DNA of 52,181 nucleotides. Origin: Lentisphaeria bacterium. Lineage in GTDB: Bacteria; Verrucomicrobiota; Lentisphaeria; Victivallales; Victivallaceae. This document shows positions 12,301-18,295 of the stretch, piece by piece (position 1 is the first letter of the stretch; the number at the start of each line of letters is the position of its first letter). The notes under the pieces are model-generated. The model worked only from the letters and a program-made list of their open reading frames with translations. It was not told the origin of the DNA and did not search any database. The stretch lies in assembly GCA_018265615.1 (NCBI GenBank), contig JABLYX010000032.1, positions 1 to 52,181 on the forward strand, given 5' to 3'. The position numbers and the translations under genes are program-made.

Positions 12301-13620
12301 ACGCCGGGCGGCGGGAAGGTGGTCAAGACGCTGAACGGCGATATCGCGGTCGCCGGGAGCTTCGTGATGAAAGGGAGCGCGAACAACGACTATATCGAGC
12401 TTGCCGGGGGAGGGCACCGGGTTTCCCTCAGCGCCTACGGCACTCCGGACGACCGGTATGCGGATGTGCGCTTCACTGATATCCTCAATGTGAAATTCGA
12501 CCGGACGTTGCATCTGGACAACAGCAATACGGCCGACCGCAGTTCGAATGTCAGGATTTACCTGGCCGCGGAGAACACCGCCGCAGGGGCGCTCGTCTAC
12601 GGGCAGACCCTCGCGGAGAGCAGCGTGACCGGCACTGCCTGGGCGCGCGGCATTGCGCAGAACGGCAGCTACCGGTTCGCCGACGGCTCTTACCTGCCGC
12701 GTGTGCGGGAGACGGGCAGAGAGTTCGACCTCGCCATCACCGCCGGGAACCCGGTTTATGTGATCGCCGGCAAGGCCGCCGTCACGGTGACGCCGAAAAC
12801 CATCGTCGTCGCCGTGGATCCCGGACAGAGCAAGGTTTACGGCCAGGCGGATCCGTCGCAGTACACCTATACCGCCGACGGATTGGTCGGAGATGATGCG
12901 CTGACCGGCAGGCTGAGCCGTGTTGAAGGAGAAAATGCCGGAGAGTATGAGATCCTGCAGAATACGCTCACGGCCGGCAGCAATTACGTCGTCAGATTCG
13001 TCGGCGGCGAGTTCACCGTCACGCGCCGGTCGGTCACGGTCCGTGCGGATGATGTCAGCAAGGAGTATGGTGCGGCCGACCCGGCGTTGACCTGGACGAT
13101 CGTCGACGGGACGCTTGTCCGCCTCGACCGCGCTTCCGGCGAGCTGACCCGGCGCCCCGGCGAGAAGGACGGCAGCTATGAGATTCTGCAGGGATCGTTG
13201 AATTTCGGCAGCAATTACGATATCAATTTCATCGACGGCACGCTGACGATCAGCGGGGAACCGACTCCGCCGGATCCGCCGGCGGACCTCGGCCACGGGC
13301 TCAACTGGTATCAGCAGCCGCGGTTCACGAACCTGAACTTCACTTCGGAGTCGCTGGGTGCGGAATATGACAGGATGAACGAACTCTACCGTTTCCGGAG
13401 CGAACCGCTCGGGATGATGAAGATATCGCTCGGGGATGTACAATATGATGAAGTCAGCCGTGCCATGGGCGATATCGAGCTGTTTGGCGGCGTGAGTCTT
13501 TCGGAGCTCTTCCGGGAGGTGCCCGAGGCGGTAACGGAGATCCTGACCGACGGCCCGGATAAAGCTTCCGCGTTCAAGGATCAGTATGACCTCACGCTGG
13601 AGCAGCTGATGGCGCTCTGA
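328..13620 (+). CDS. Giant modular beta-helix surface protein (DUF4347, CSLREA-like modules, MBG domains)
   Basis: This encodes 4430 residues. No Sec signal is visible; the N-terminus instead carries LEDRVLFEA (residues 11-19), resembling the LEPR-XLL type N-terminal motif of very large Planctomycetes/Lentisphaerae proteins, followed by an acidic Ala/Pro/Glu-rich linker. Residues about 145-301 match DUF4347, with HIVSHGNDG (His203) and YGCNLAESESG (Cys244). Residues about 308-4150 hold a degenerate first unit and eight large modules, each opening with NPFDGxISLREA and continuing as GGAIYN/FxxN right-handed beta-helix repeats of Pmp type. Residues about 4152-4310 are two MBG-like units (KVYGQADPSQYTY; KEYGAADPALTWT). 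The last 120 residues match nothing I know and show no membrane anchor or autotransporter barrel. A role as a secreted or surface adhesin or glycan-binding protein is inferred from architecture. RBS GAGGAGG supports the start. Confidence 0.85.
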   Translation: MNNGELEIFRLEDRVLFEAAAAAEIIDAADHDPNANTNETEHQAKEEKEAVKNAPPENPADAAVAPAPSPQPDKVADVDAEVRKLVEGEIPLFDHEGADAGDDALSGPLDFVAADEAGTLLPENGSGTESVGLTLNDHGETISTGRELVIINASVHDPESILAELTAGQEYLILDGKQDAMTQINNYLDASGGRYSAIHIVSHGNDGYFVLNGEIFDSSNFNAGEWAAVGRHLTGNGDILLYGCNLAESESGRDFVAMIADATGADVAASTDTTGIGGDWDLEYNHGRIETASLSVDGYEYRLNNFTVTVAGDSGKGSLRDAVSSAQSGDEITFSAKVTNVSLLSEITIDKSLTISGNGPDKTILDGGGRTRIFSIYGNDHVVNLNNLTLQNGYADRGGAIYNDHARVNISNVVFHDNTATGDGGAIYSTRTNLALVPGGILDLGNTVFYSNHAGGSGGAVFSERDGYVFIANSTFYRNDAGTSGGAIHHEGLLYLVDSTIAYNHVAADRNAGGGIYFIDTANIYNSIIAGNYHGASAVDDVYVDFDSGHQGAALTFAYSTYGNYNYNPSHFVIAATLNSNDGVSASSIFGAAPAFDNHTLAISNTSLPAYLGTLTGRIGDSFYFLNGNNNTWQTYGKTTFAFNQNGPSYGLTGGSVFTTAQNFYENSSEHLSRVDTFYAFTAGAYALVVNPGTVVNSNSDAVKNPFDAEITLRDALSLARRDPYRTISGGRVTMSHDITFATTTADGRSVFTNSSNSTIVLNAAFGEIYKDIPAEWVTNVTGLVKADGTPQITVKVPVTAAEAAAGGGRASNFRFMDVNAGTFNFTNMIFRGGDISAGGTDGNRASHGGIFYFGGYGSGTFRNVVLADSRAYNGGAIYSNGKVQFFDTTFDNGKATHEGGALYAAYGGHYEATRTMFSNHYAGVDGGAVHLANSSTMTVTDSTFYRNSALNYGGAIENVNDCQLTVVNSTFLGNFTTAATGNGGAIFNNNNAKLMIVDSTFTGNSAGVNGGAIFNASANTIGIINSILVGNTAKGAENNLYNNPTAGNIGNAGSANVAYTVYGVASDVTVGKVNGIGNTVSSGLDVFGTAAPALTAQGTVAIAGTGKGATAGTLVGQDSKGNFFFRDDNVWRSFSAGTSTTPFVESIAKTFGLEQLDAGASVLSLGQNGAGRTMTHLMYNAGAHALYLETPDVVVTTNADTVNPFDNLITLREAVAVYANSILYSIGSDYHTVNLTGKTSISFSTKFFYQGGANNTIVLDANLGEIAIRENRSITGLTDGSGNPLVTVKVPVTPAEAAAGGGLQDPSYFRLFNITGSGGMTVSFANLNLQGGDVSIFSSTGNGFGGAIQYIGTGGTLNLTNMIVSGAAAEGGGLYFRGTANAPAVLNISGSKFTGGHATGSGGGAAVYYGTLGVDDSEFRENTSASSGGGLFLSNGSSIIVNSVFLGNSANALGGAIAGNGKLTVADSTFRGNRTLDRGSSGGAIGFSGGEVRILNSILTGNSASNVENNISLSGNVSVFHMVYSIYGADSDLNRVMTNTGNCKAGSSVYSGNGYVISADGAAAYRGTLVARIGENFYYRDGQSWMGFGGKVANFNASGKAFGLGQYNASAAVISDSHNNVNRVQTHIAYNAGAFALAPEAPDVAVTTNTDALNPFDGKISLRDAIEYAGNSYTIGGRVYDLSGKREITFDTRTFIVAGGITVDPAFGAFVIAKNVSITGADRNGVLLTDAAGNPLVTLNGGGKSGIFNILSGTVALKNLNLQNGSAVNGSAIANAGSLTVTDVDFSGNAASGSGTVYNTGHLTVYTSTFTGNRAANGGGVYNTGRAELINSTFYANSAAQYGGGVYNAASGILTVADSTFAANSASVNGGGISNASGSATVLNSILLGNYRGNTSAASDIFTTGGTFNMAYNIYGASNFTPASSLRNYTGATVTDVFNAVWNGVRLVDARTGIEVLQNGTISISPYGIGAFYGTLVAWKGSSSGDLSTGNFYYRDRLGSDSWKSFSAGDAPLFREADNTSFGLGAGSVIFGAAQNGVSRIAIHTAYNMGSCALEAERPDVTVTTHDDIINPFDGKISLREAILYAGTNSFRYNGQIVDLSNEKTVTFDPTVFTSTNRAITVDATLGTFRIARDITIIGADKAGNLLLSAFGRPLVIIDGAGARQIFNITVGNVTLSNLALQNGRAADGGAVFSSATLTLDGVYFTGNSATGRGGAVYSTGTLTAKQSVFENNSAGNGGAVYAAGTFAGTNLLFSGNSASSDGGAVYAAGTAQILFSTFDGNSASGNGGAIGNANSLVLVNTTFHANRAAAGGALYSTGAVTVVDSTFAANAAASGGGALHLAAGTAVLLNNIVVGNYRNGSTADSDDLYRASGTVSMAYNVYGKANFTPDGTYRNTANATVEKVFNAHWVDGKLVNRGTAGASVLQNNVIYISPYGEGAFNGTLVGWRGADSANLAGGTFYFRDDFTGTNQWVSFDPAAAPYAFHETGSLNFGLGAGGIVFASAQNNDAGRPVYRTYIHSAYNAGAYALPVAKPGVVVTTNEDIVNPFDGLISLREAIMYSGNTYLYMGQIVDLTNEKTVTFDASVFKADNAAVLNTIVVNQALYGELVIDKDITITGLLNAGDRQIVVIDGDASGRIFSVAAGSTVTLNDLQLQNGKAEGGAIANAGTLNVNHLLFTGNASDANGGAVLNTGVLFIADSMFSGNTAAEGGAVFNTGKLNVSSTVFRGNSASGSGGAISGSGKLQVMFSTFDGNRAGTDGGAIAVGGGSAWLFNSTFHANSAGGNGGALRQAGGDLTMFNTTFAGNHAAAGGGFYRSAGNAVLVSNILVGNYRGTNTADADDIFDAQNGADLKMAYNVYGKINLPSAPSGNTGKATIADVFNAKWSVGPDGNPYLSNRGTNGVGILQGDTIYISPYGEGAFNGTLAGWIGSDANDLSTGTLYYRNDFNGANQWISFSTGTTYQFVEQNGVNFGLGSNAIVFAAAQNSDAGNPVYRTYIHTAYNAGAYALFVTRPDVVVTTNEDIVNPFDGVISLREAILYAGNIYSYRGETVDLTNAKTVTFSELIFRADNSVAANTIVLKDLVNYRTLTVDRDLTITGLTDAAGKAFIRIDGDRSMQIFKITGSGHVTALGNLILQNGSAVNGGAIENESSLTVSNVVFDGNQASSDGGAIYHSGTGSLEVLYSTFTGNRAGVNGDAIRVLDAADVAVVNSAFTGNLGSSVIYGGSSRMAVIDSTISANNGIGVTATAGSDLTILNSILVGNGTLNVNAVSSAYRMAFSLYGAAADLAGISGSIGNRLADSSIFVAPGGIEIRKEGLAAFEGTLVAKIGSDYFFRNGDKWDSFTATNRGQVFSSGSAGFGLGSGAVVYSDALNVTSTPSGASRVSRVRTDIAYNIGAYALVVEEAKVVVDTNVDTVNPFDGKITLREAAAYAGNTYEFDDGTSYSVGRDITFDGSFFTAGGANNVITLTLGEISIAGNLTITGLAGGNVPLITVDGNGGRIFHVAGNSAAAISMLGLSNADAGAGNGGAILNEGSLTVTGVKFDGNSAANGGAVYNAATGILTVRHSLFEGNDATNGGAVYNDGGTVSVTESSFVFNRSGNDGGAIFNSGAFELSESTLYRGQAGGNGGAALNAASGTLTIWNTTIAGNSAAAGGGISNAGSASLYNSVVLGNYAGTTASAAGTANDFANTGSAVMAYSVYGALSGGAVNRIGSTASDAANVFKAKWTNSSGGWMLAGISDGRDILTASGLSAVLPISAEGAAATGGTLVGRVGDTIYFRDGEVWCTADGSDTFRFDRNAADFGLTGGTVFVTAQNGEGRTHTHLAYNAGAYALPLGTVGNTVTIEADYCNPFDHDTSIREAVEYAGKSGGYIDFAGGVNSIVLNGNKLLIDYDLTIRDNPASAHRVTIRQQGDSGTILEIADGHTLTLTAQLVLGGGIITGGGDVDVTSSLAGSSATVAMTGGTFRYIGTGQTVLGGSYRNLELGGSTPGGGKVVKTLNGDIAVAGSFVMKGSANNDYIELAGGGHRVSLSAYGTPDDRYADVRFTDILNVKFDRTLHLDNSNTADRSSNVRIYLAAENTAAGALVYGQTLAESSVTGTAWARGIAQNGSYRFADGSYLPRVRETGREFDLAITAGNPVYVIAGKAAVTVTPKTIVVAVDPGQSKVYGQADPSQYTYTADGLVGDDALTGRLSRVEGENAGEYEILQNTLTAGSNYVVRFVGGEFTVTRRSVTVRADDVSKEYGAADPALTWTIVDGTLVRLDRASGELTRRPGEKDGSYEILQGSLNFGSNYDINFIDGTLTISGEPTPPDPPADLGHGLNWYQQPRFTNLNFTSESLGAEYDRMNELYRFRSEPLGMMKISLGDVQYDEVSRAMGDIELFGGVSLSELFREVPEAVTEILTDGPDKASAFKDQYDLTLEQLMAL
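1249..11900 (+). repeat. Tandem protein-coding modules in the giant gene
   Basis: Module-opening NPF(D/N) motifs start near 2440, 3937, 5290, 6541, 7969, 9409, 10585 and 11887, after a degenerate first unit at about 1249. The spacing is 1497, 1353, 1251, 1428, 1440, 1176 and 1302 bases. Each complete module runs from the CSLREA-like opener through a beta-helix with many GGAIYN repeats to a closing segment with FYFRDG, AQN and AYNAGAYAL. Modules beginning at 7969 and 9409 are the most alike (both TTNEDIVNPFDG openers and ISPYGEGAFNGTL closers), which points to the most recent duplication. Confidence 0.8.
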
Positions 13621-13634
13621 CGGAGGGAAAGCAG

Positions 13635-13659
13635 GGAGGGCGGCCGCAGACCGCCCTCC
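13635..13659. terminator. Hairpin between convergent genes
   Basis: A perfect 9-bp stem (GGAGGGCGG with CCGCCCTCC, 7-base loop) starts 15 bases after the giant gene stop and lies 16 bases from the stop of the convergent dehydroquinase-like gene. No T-tract follows directly on either strand, so it is a plausible bidirectional transcript end rather than a canonical intrinsic terminator. Confidence 0.45.
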
Positions 13660-13674
13660 GCCGGCGAGTAAGGA

Positions 13675-14466
13675 TCAGACGTTTTTTTCCGCGTCGTCCA
13701 CATGCCAGGGGATATTCGCCATGACCGTTTTGAAGGCGCGGATCGTCGGTTGCGAGTAGGACGCCGTGTCATAGCCGGAGACGCCGAATGTGATCGCCGC
13801 GCCGAGTTTCGGCGCGAGGAAGCGGTGCATCCGGCTGTATTTCCCATTGCACAGATGGATGAAGGGGGCGTCCAGCTCCCGGTTCAGAAGCATCGTCGTG
13901 CGGATCGCCTCGAGAAACTCCGCTTCGGTGTTCACCGCGGTGACGATCTTGAGAATGTCCGCTCCGCGCGAGCGCTGCTCCCGGAGACAGCCGAGCACCT
14001 CCTGCGCCGTGCGGGCCGGCTGCATGTGCATATGCGACGACATCAACGCCTTCGCGCCGCGCGCATGAATCTGTTCAATCAGCGCTTTCTGCCTGGCGAC
14101 CGCTTCCGGGTTCATCGTCAGCTCCAGCGGCGACGGGTCATAAAGGTCGCCCATGACGTCGATTACCTCCGCTCCGGCTTCCGCCGCCCGCAGAAGATAC
14201 TCCTGCCGCGCTTCGTCGTCGCCGCCGAACCAGCGGTCGGAGCGGTAACAGATGAACATGAACGGCAGACGCACCTCCGCCATGATCCGGCGGAACTGCT
14301 CCACCGTCCGCAGCTCCGGCGCGAGGTCGCAGATTTCGATCGCGATGCCGTCGGCTCCGTCGAATTCCGCCTGGCGCGACCTGGCGATGAGCTCCTCGAT
14401 ATCCGCCCCCCTGAAGAGGGCGGCGACTGCCGTCGCCTGACGGTTGAAAAACGATTTTTTCTGCAT
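13675..14466 (-). CDS. Type I 3-dehydroquinate dehydratase-like protein
   Basis: The 263-residue protein aligns by eye with the AroD/type I dehydroquinase barrel. The catalytic His is in MSSHMHM (His145), the Schiff-base Lys is in ADILKI (Lys173), and the substrate-binding Arg212 and Gln239 (SYSQPT) sit in the expected order before the C-terminus, so the active site appears intact. Family members dehydrate 3-dehydroquinate to 3-dehydroshikimate through a lysine imine. It is the last gene of a five-gene dehydrogenase operon, 18 bases after its neighbour, with RBS AAGGGGAA. No other shikimate-pathway gene is nearby, so a catabolic role (quinate, shikimate or a related cyclitol/keto acid) is more likely than aromatic biosynthesis; this is inference. 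Confidence 0.75.
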   Translation of the reverse strand: MQKKSFFNRQATAVAALFRGADIEELIARSRQAEFDGADGIAIEICDLAPELRTVEQFRRIMAEVRLPFMFICYRSDRWFGGDDEARQEYLLRAAEAGAEVIDVMGDLYDPSPLELTMNPEAVARQKALIEQIHARGAKALMSSHMHMQPARTAQEVLGCLREQRSRGADILKIVTAVNTEAEFLEAIRTTMLLNRELDAPFIHLCNGKYSRMHRFLAPKLGAAITFGVSGYDTASYSQPTIRAFKTVMANIPWHVDDAEKNV

Positions 14467-14484
14467 AGCGGTTCCCCTTTTGTT

Positions 14485-15444
14485 TCAGCGCAAAGTCAGG
14501 ACCACTTTGCCGATGTTTTCACTGCGGCGGAGCACGCCGTGCGCCTGTTCCGCCTGTTGGATCGGGAAAACCGCGTGGATGTTGGTCACGAGCCTGCCCG
14601 CGTTGAAGAGCGGCCACAATTCGCGTTCGAGCGCCTGCAGAATCGCGGTTTTCTCCCCGGGCGTACGGCTGCGGAGCGTGCTGCCGATCAGCCGGATGCG
14701 CTTGCGCCAGACGGTTTCGAGGTCGATTACGGTTTCGGCCCCGGCCATCGTGGCGATCATGATCCAACGGCCGCCGAACACCATGTGACGGAAGCATTCG
14801 CCCATCTGCCTGCCGCCGATGCAGTCCAGCGCGACGGTCGGCGGATGCGCCGCGATGACCGGGCGCACATCCTCGGTGCGGTAGTCCAGCACATAATCGG
14901 CGCCGAGCTTGCGGACGAAAGCCGCTTTCTCCGGCGAGTCGATGGTGGTGATGACCTCCGCGCCCTTCCACTTGGCGAACTGGATCGCCGCCAGCCCGAC
15001 GCCGCTGGCTCCCGCCTGCATGTAGAAGACGTCGCCCGGCTTCAGGCCGCCGGCTTCCAGCATCAGGTTCAGGTATACGGTGCTCCACACCTCCGGCAGC
15101 GACGCGGCTTCGACCATCGAAAGCCTCCCGGGGACGGGGACGACCATTCCGGCGGGAGCCGTCACCAGTTCGGAATAGCCCCCTCCGCCCAGCAATGCGC
15201 AGACCTTGTCGCCCGGCTTGACCGCAGCATCGGAGGGGGCGGTGACCACCTCGCCGGAAACCTCGAGCCCGCACCACTGCGGCCATCCCTCAGGCGACGA
15301 GTAGCAGCCGTCCTTCTGCATCAGGTCGGCGCGGTTGACCGCCGCGGCGTGGACCCGGATCAGCACTTCTCCCTCGCGGGGCTGCGGGTCGGGAACTTCG
15401 GCCCAGACGAAATTGAGCTTATCATCGAGAATCATTGCATGCAT
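14485..15444 (-). CDS. NAD(P)H quinone oxidoreductase-like MDR (PIG3/zeta-crystallin type)
   Basis: The 319-residue protein is a zinc-free medium-chain dehydrogenase/reductase. VNRADLMQKDGCY near residue 40 is the signature of the PIG3/quinone oxidoreductase branch, and AGASGVGLAAIQFAKW is the Rossmann nucleotide-binding loop. No structural or catalytic zinc cysteines are seen. Such enzymes reduce quinones or enones with NADPH, but substrate cannot be told from sequence. The stop of the upstream Gfo/Idh gene is only six bases from the ATG, and the RBS (GGAG) lies around that junction, so the two are probably translated together. A role in the same catabolic route as its neighbours is inferred. 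Confidence 0.8.
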   Translation of the reverse strand: MHAMILDDKLNFVWAEVPDPQPREGEVLIRVHAAAVNRADLMQKDGCYSSPEGWPQWCGLEVSGEVVTAPSDAAVKPGDKVCALLGGGGYSELVTAPAGMVVPVPGRLSMVEAASLPEVWSTVYLNLMLEAGGLKPGDVFYMQAGASGVGLAAIQFAKWKGAEVITTIDSPEKAAFVRKLGADYVLDYRTEDVRPVIAAHPPTVALDCIGGRQMGECFRHMVFGGRWIMIATMAGAETVIDLETVWRKRIRLIGSTLRSRTPGEKTAILQALERELWPLFNAGRLVTNIHAVFPIQQAEQAHGVLRRSENIGKVVLTLR

Positions 15445-15450
15445 GGTCGT

Positions 15451-16470
15451 TTATCTCCATTGGTTGCATCCGGCGGCGGCAAGGGTGACCTCGTGCACCA
15501 GATAATCGTGTTCATAGAGTTCCGGGTTCCCGATTTCACCGCGGATGATCCGGCCCAGTTCGATGAGCTGCCCGGCATAACGGTCGGACTGCGGCGGGAA
15601 ACGCAGCGTATGCTTCCCCGCCGGGAAAGTTCCGGCCCCTTCGGCCAGGTGCAGTGAAAGCTCCACCGCTTTCCCGTCGAACCGTTCAAGCGGGCTGAAG
15701 GAGATGGAACCGTTGGTTCCGACGATTTTCATGCGGCGGCCTTCGGTGTTGGCCGCATCTTTGCTGCAGGAGCGCAGCGTCACGACCGCATGCGGATATT
15801 CGAGAACCGCCGTGCAGTTGTTCAGGATCCGGTCCGGACAACCGGGGGCTGATTTCAGGAACGGGGTCACATGCTCCGGGCGTCCCATCGCCGAGACGAC
15901 AAAGTCGATCAGGTGGCAGCCGAGGTTGTACATGATTCCGCCGGGGAAGCTGCCGATGTACTCCTGATACACCCCGCCGCCGTAGCAGTGGTTCATATCC
16001 GCTTCCAGTTCAAACACTTCTCCGATCAGTTCGCTGCGGATCGCGGAGATGCAGAACTGGAACGCCGGGTTGCCCCGGAACATGAATCCCATCTGAAACG
16101 GCAGCTTCCTTGCCGCACACCCGTCGAGCAGCTTCCGGTAGGGCGCCAGGGATTCGCCGGCCGGCTTGTCCATATGGATGGCGAGATTGCGTTCCATGCA
16201 GCGCATCGCCGTCGGCACGAGCTCATTGTTCGGCACCTCGACCGTGACCGCCTGGAGACCCGGGTAATTCAGCGCTTCGTCCAGCGTGAATTTCCGCAGC
16301 CCCTCATAGGGTTTTTCGTAATCATTGCCGAAGCGGGGCGTCACGGAGAACTCCCGGTCGTCGACATAGCCGATCACCTCGAACATATCGGGCAGAGAAC
16401 GCAGCGAATGCATTTTGCCGTTGGCATGCTCATGAGTGATCCCGATCTGAATGATTTTGATTTTTTCCAT
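15451..16470 (-). CDS. Gfo/Idh/MocA family oxidoreductase
   Basis: The 339-residue protein has an N-terminal Rossmann fold and a C-terminal alpha/beta substrate domain of the glucose-fructose oxidoreductase/inositol dehydrogenase type. The family EKP motif appears as DKP in IHMDKPAGES, where the Lys is catalytic. The nucleotide loop is divergent (IQIGITHEHANG instead of GxGxxG), a variation seen in some family branches. Members oxidise or epimerise sugars, cyclitols and their acids with NAD(P). It lies third in the five-gene minus-strand operon, 12 bases after the SDR gene. The substrate is unknown; the neighbours suggest a cyclitol or sugar acid. Confidence 0.82.
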   Translation of the reverse strand: MEKIKIIQIGITHEHANGKMHSLRSLPDMFEVIGYVDDREFSVTPRFGNDYEKPYEGLRKFTLDEALNYPGLQAVTVEVPNNELVPTAMRCMERNLAIHMDKPAGESLAPYRKLLDGCAARKLPFQMGFMFRGNPAFQFCISAIRSELIGEVFELEADMNHCYGGGVYQEYIGSFPGGIMYNLGCHLIDFVVSAMGRPEHVTPFLKSAPGCPDRILNNCTAVLEYPHAVVTLRSCSKDAANTEGRRMKIVGTNGSISFSPLERFDGKAVELSLHLAEGAGTFPAGKHTLRFPPQSDRYAGQLIELGRIIRGEIGNPELYEHDYLVHEVTLAAAGCNQWR

Positions 16471-16482
16471 GTTTCCGCTCCG

Positions 16483-17238
16483 TTAAAAGGCGCAGTTGTG
16501 CGGGCCGAGGGTTCGGCCGCCGTCGACTGTATAATCCACTCCGGTGATGTACCCGGCATCGTCGGATGCAAGGTAGACGATGAGATCGGCGATTTCGCCC
16601 CGCTCTCCGCTGCGCCCGACCCAGGTGCCTTCGTTCGGGCGCGTCTCGCCGGGCGCCGGGGAAACCATGCCGGGCGAAACGCAGTTCACGGTGATATTCT
16701 TCCGCGCGACCTCCATGGCGAGCGATTTCGTCAGGAGGATGACGCCCCCCTTGGAGGCGGCGTAGTCGCAGTATCCCGGCAGGCCGACTTCTCCGGCGAT
16801 GGAGCCGAGGTTGACGATCCGGCCGTAGCCGTTTTCGAGCATCGGCTTCAGGACCGCCTGCGTGACCCGGAAGACGCCGCAGAGGTTGATCTCGATGATC
16901 TGCCGCCAATAGGATTCCGGCGTTTCGGCCAGGCTTTTCTGCTCGCAGTTCGGGTGGTTCCACACACCGGCGTTGTTGATCAGGATGTCGATCCTGCCGA
17001 ATTCGCCAAGCGCTTTTTCTACTGCGGCGCGGACGCTCCCGGTATCGGTGACGTCCATCGGGCACCCGATCGCCCGGCCGCCTCCGGCACGCAGGGATGC
17101 GGCGAAGGCTTCGGTTTTCTCCGGGTTGAGATCGGCGGCGGCGAGCTTCACTCCCTGTGCGAGAAGCTTCTCGCAGACGGACTGTCCGATGTTTCCGGCG
17201 GCTCCGGTGACCAGAGCGACCCTGTCATTGAATTTCAT
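16483..17238 (-). CDS. SDR family NAD(P)-dependent oxidoreductase
   Basis: The 251-residue protein is a classical short-chain dehydrogenase. It has TGAAGNIG at residues 11-18 for cofactor binding, NNAG at 88-91, and the triad Ser146, Tyr159 and Lys163 (YAASK), ending with YTVDGGRTL. The length is usual for the family. It is most like polyol/sugar-acid dehydrogenases (gluconate 5-dehydrogenase or 3-oxoacyl reductase type), but eye comparison cannot separate these. Second in the operon, it starts 18 bases after the upstream gene, with RBS AAAGG. Together with the Gfo/Idh and MDR enzymes it gives this operon three separate redox steps. Confidence 0.85.
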   Translation of the reverse strand: MKFNDRVALVTGAAGNIGQSVCEKLLAQGVKLAAADLNPEKTEAFAASLRAGGGRAIGCPMDVTDTGSVRAAVEKALGEFGRIDILINNAGVWNHPNCEQKSLAETPESYWRQIIEINLCGVFRVTQAVLKPMLENGYGRIVNLGSIAGEVGLPGYCDYAASKGGVILLTKSLAMEVARKNITVNCVSPGMVSPAPGETRPNEGTWVGRSGERGEIADLIVYLASDDAGYITGVDYTVDGGRTLGPHNCAF

Positions 17239-17256
17239 GTGTCAACCTTTCCCGGC

Positions 17257-18237
17257 TCAGCAATGCCGTTGTTTGAGGTATTCGTCCATGGCTTCGCAGA
17301 CCGGCCATTCGATGTTCCGGGGACAGCGGGCGATCTCCCGGCTGAGGCCGTCGTAGAGCGGCGTCAGCTCCGATTGCTTCATCCCGGTCGCCGCCAGCAC
17401 CTTGGAGTTATCCATGATCCGGTTGAACAGCCGGTCGTATTTCAGCTGCCAGGGGCCGTGGGCGAGTATGCGCAGGTAATCCTCCTGATCCACCCAGTGC
17501 GCTTCAAGCCGGCAGATATCCTTATAGTAATCGGCGATTTCTCCCCAGGTGTGATGCTCGGCGGTGGCGACCGTGAAAGCTTCTCCGACGGCTTTTTCAT
17601 TGAAAAGCAGTCCGGCGATCATCCGGGAGACATCTCCCGCCCAGCTCATGGTCGCCTGAATGTTGCGCGCCTGCTCCGGCAGCACGACCGGTTTCCCCGC
17701 GAATGCCCGCCCGACCGTATTGGCGGCCTCCAGCGTCACGAGCTGATAGCGCATGAGCGAGTAGGTGATCGCGGGACGGATGATGGTCCAGTTTTTCCGG
17801 GGCAGAGCGCGGATGATGTTCTCGCCGCGCGCTTTGTAGATGCTGTAGTCGTCGGAGTTGCGCAGGAGCACATCGCCGGAGGAGTCAAGCAGCCGCGGCG
17901 AGCTCTCCCGGACCGGGTGCTCCCTGTCGTCGTAGACCCGGTAGCTGGAGAGATAGATATAATGTCCGGTCTTTTCCGTCAGGGGCGGCAGGCACGGCAG
18001 CTCGGCGGTCGTGTAGATCATGAAGTCGACGATGCCGTCGTAATTGTTTTCCAGCAGCCTCCACAGAAACTCCCGCTCCTTCGCGTTGCCGCGGATGCAG
18101 TTGACGTTCGGGAAATCGCTTTTCGCCTCATCGAGGGAAACCGCGTCGATTGTGTATCCCATCTCCGCCAGTCCGGGGACCAGATACTGCCCCATTGCAC
18201 CGGTCGCACCGAGAACAAGAACTTTTTTCCGCTCCAT
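17257..18237 (-). CDS. NAD-dependent epimerase/dehydratase-like (extended SDR) protein
   Basis: The 326-residue protein starts MERKKVLVLGATGAMG, a Rossmann GxxGxxG of extended SDR type. IYLSSYRVYDDREHPVRE resembles the Ser and Tyr region of NAD-dependent epimerases, but the usual YxxxK is replaced around SIYKARGE, where Tyr and Lys are closer than normal; it may therefore be an atypical or NmrA-like member. ATG 18237 is preferred over an in-frame TTG two codons upstream because AAGGAG lies eight bases before it. It is the first gene of the operon and follows a promoter candidate at 18296-18324. Related CSP41/isoflavone-reductase-like proteins are an alternative. Confidence 0.75.
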   Translation of the reverse strand: MERKKVLVLGATGAMGQYLVPGLAEMGYTIDAVSLDEAKSDFPNVNCIRGNAKEREFLWRLLENNYDGIVDFMIYTTAELPCLPPLTEKTGHYIYLSSYRVYDDREHPVRESSPRLLDSSGDVLLRNSDDYSIYKARGENIIRALPRKNWTIIRPAITYSLMRYQLVTLEAANTVGRAFAGKPVVLPEQARNIQATMSWAGDVSRMIAGLLFNEKAVGEAFTVATAEHHTWGEIADYYKDICRLEAHWVDQEDYLRILAHGPWQLKYDRLFNRIMDNSKVLAATGMKQSELTPLYDGLSREIARCPRNIEWPVCEAMDEYLKQRHC

Positions 18238-18295
18238 TGTCAATACTCCTTTTTCAGGTTCTGCCGCACTCGGAACTTGATGTCCTGCTGCTTAT

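Noticed and set aside
6562..13443. Very long open frames antisense to the giant gene (922 codons at 6562-9330 and 1016 codons at 10393-13443; also 603 codons at 1309-3120)
   Set aside because: They mirror GC-rich third positions of the repetitive sense gene, have Arg/Asp/Val-rich non-protein composition, and no RBS or family motif.
328..13620. CRISPR array in the repetitive gene
   Set aside because: The repeats are coding, over a kilobase long and diverged, with no short identical direct repeats and spacers.
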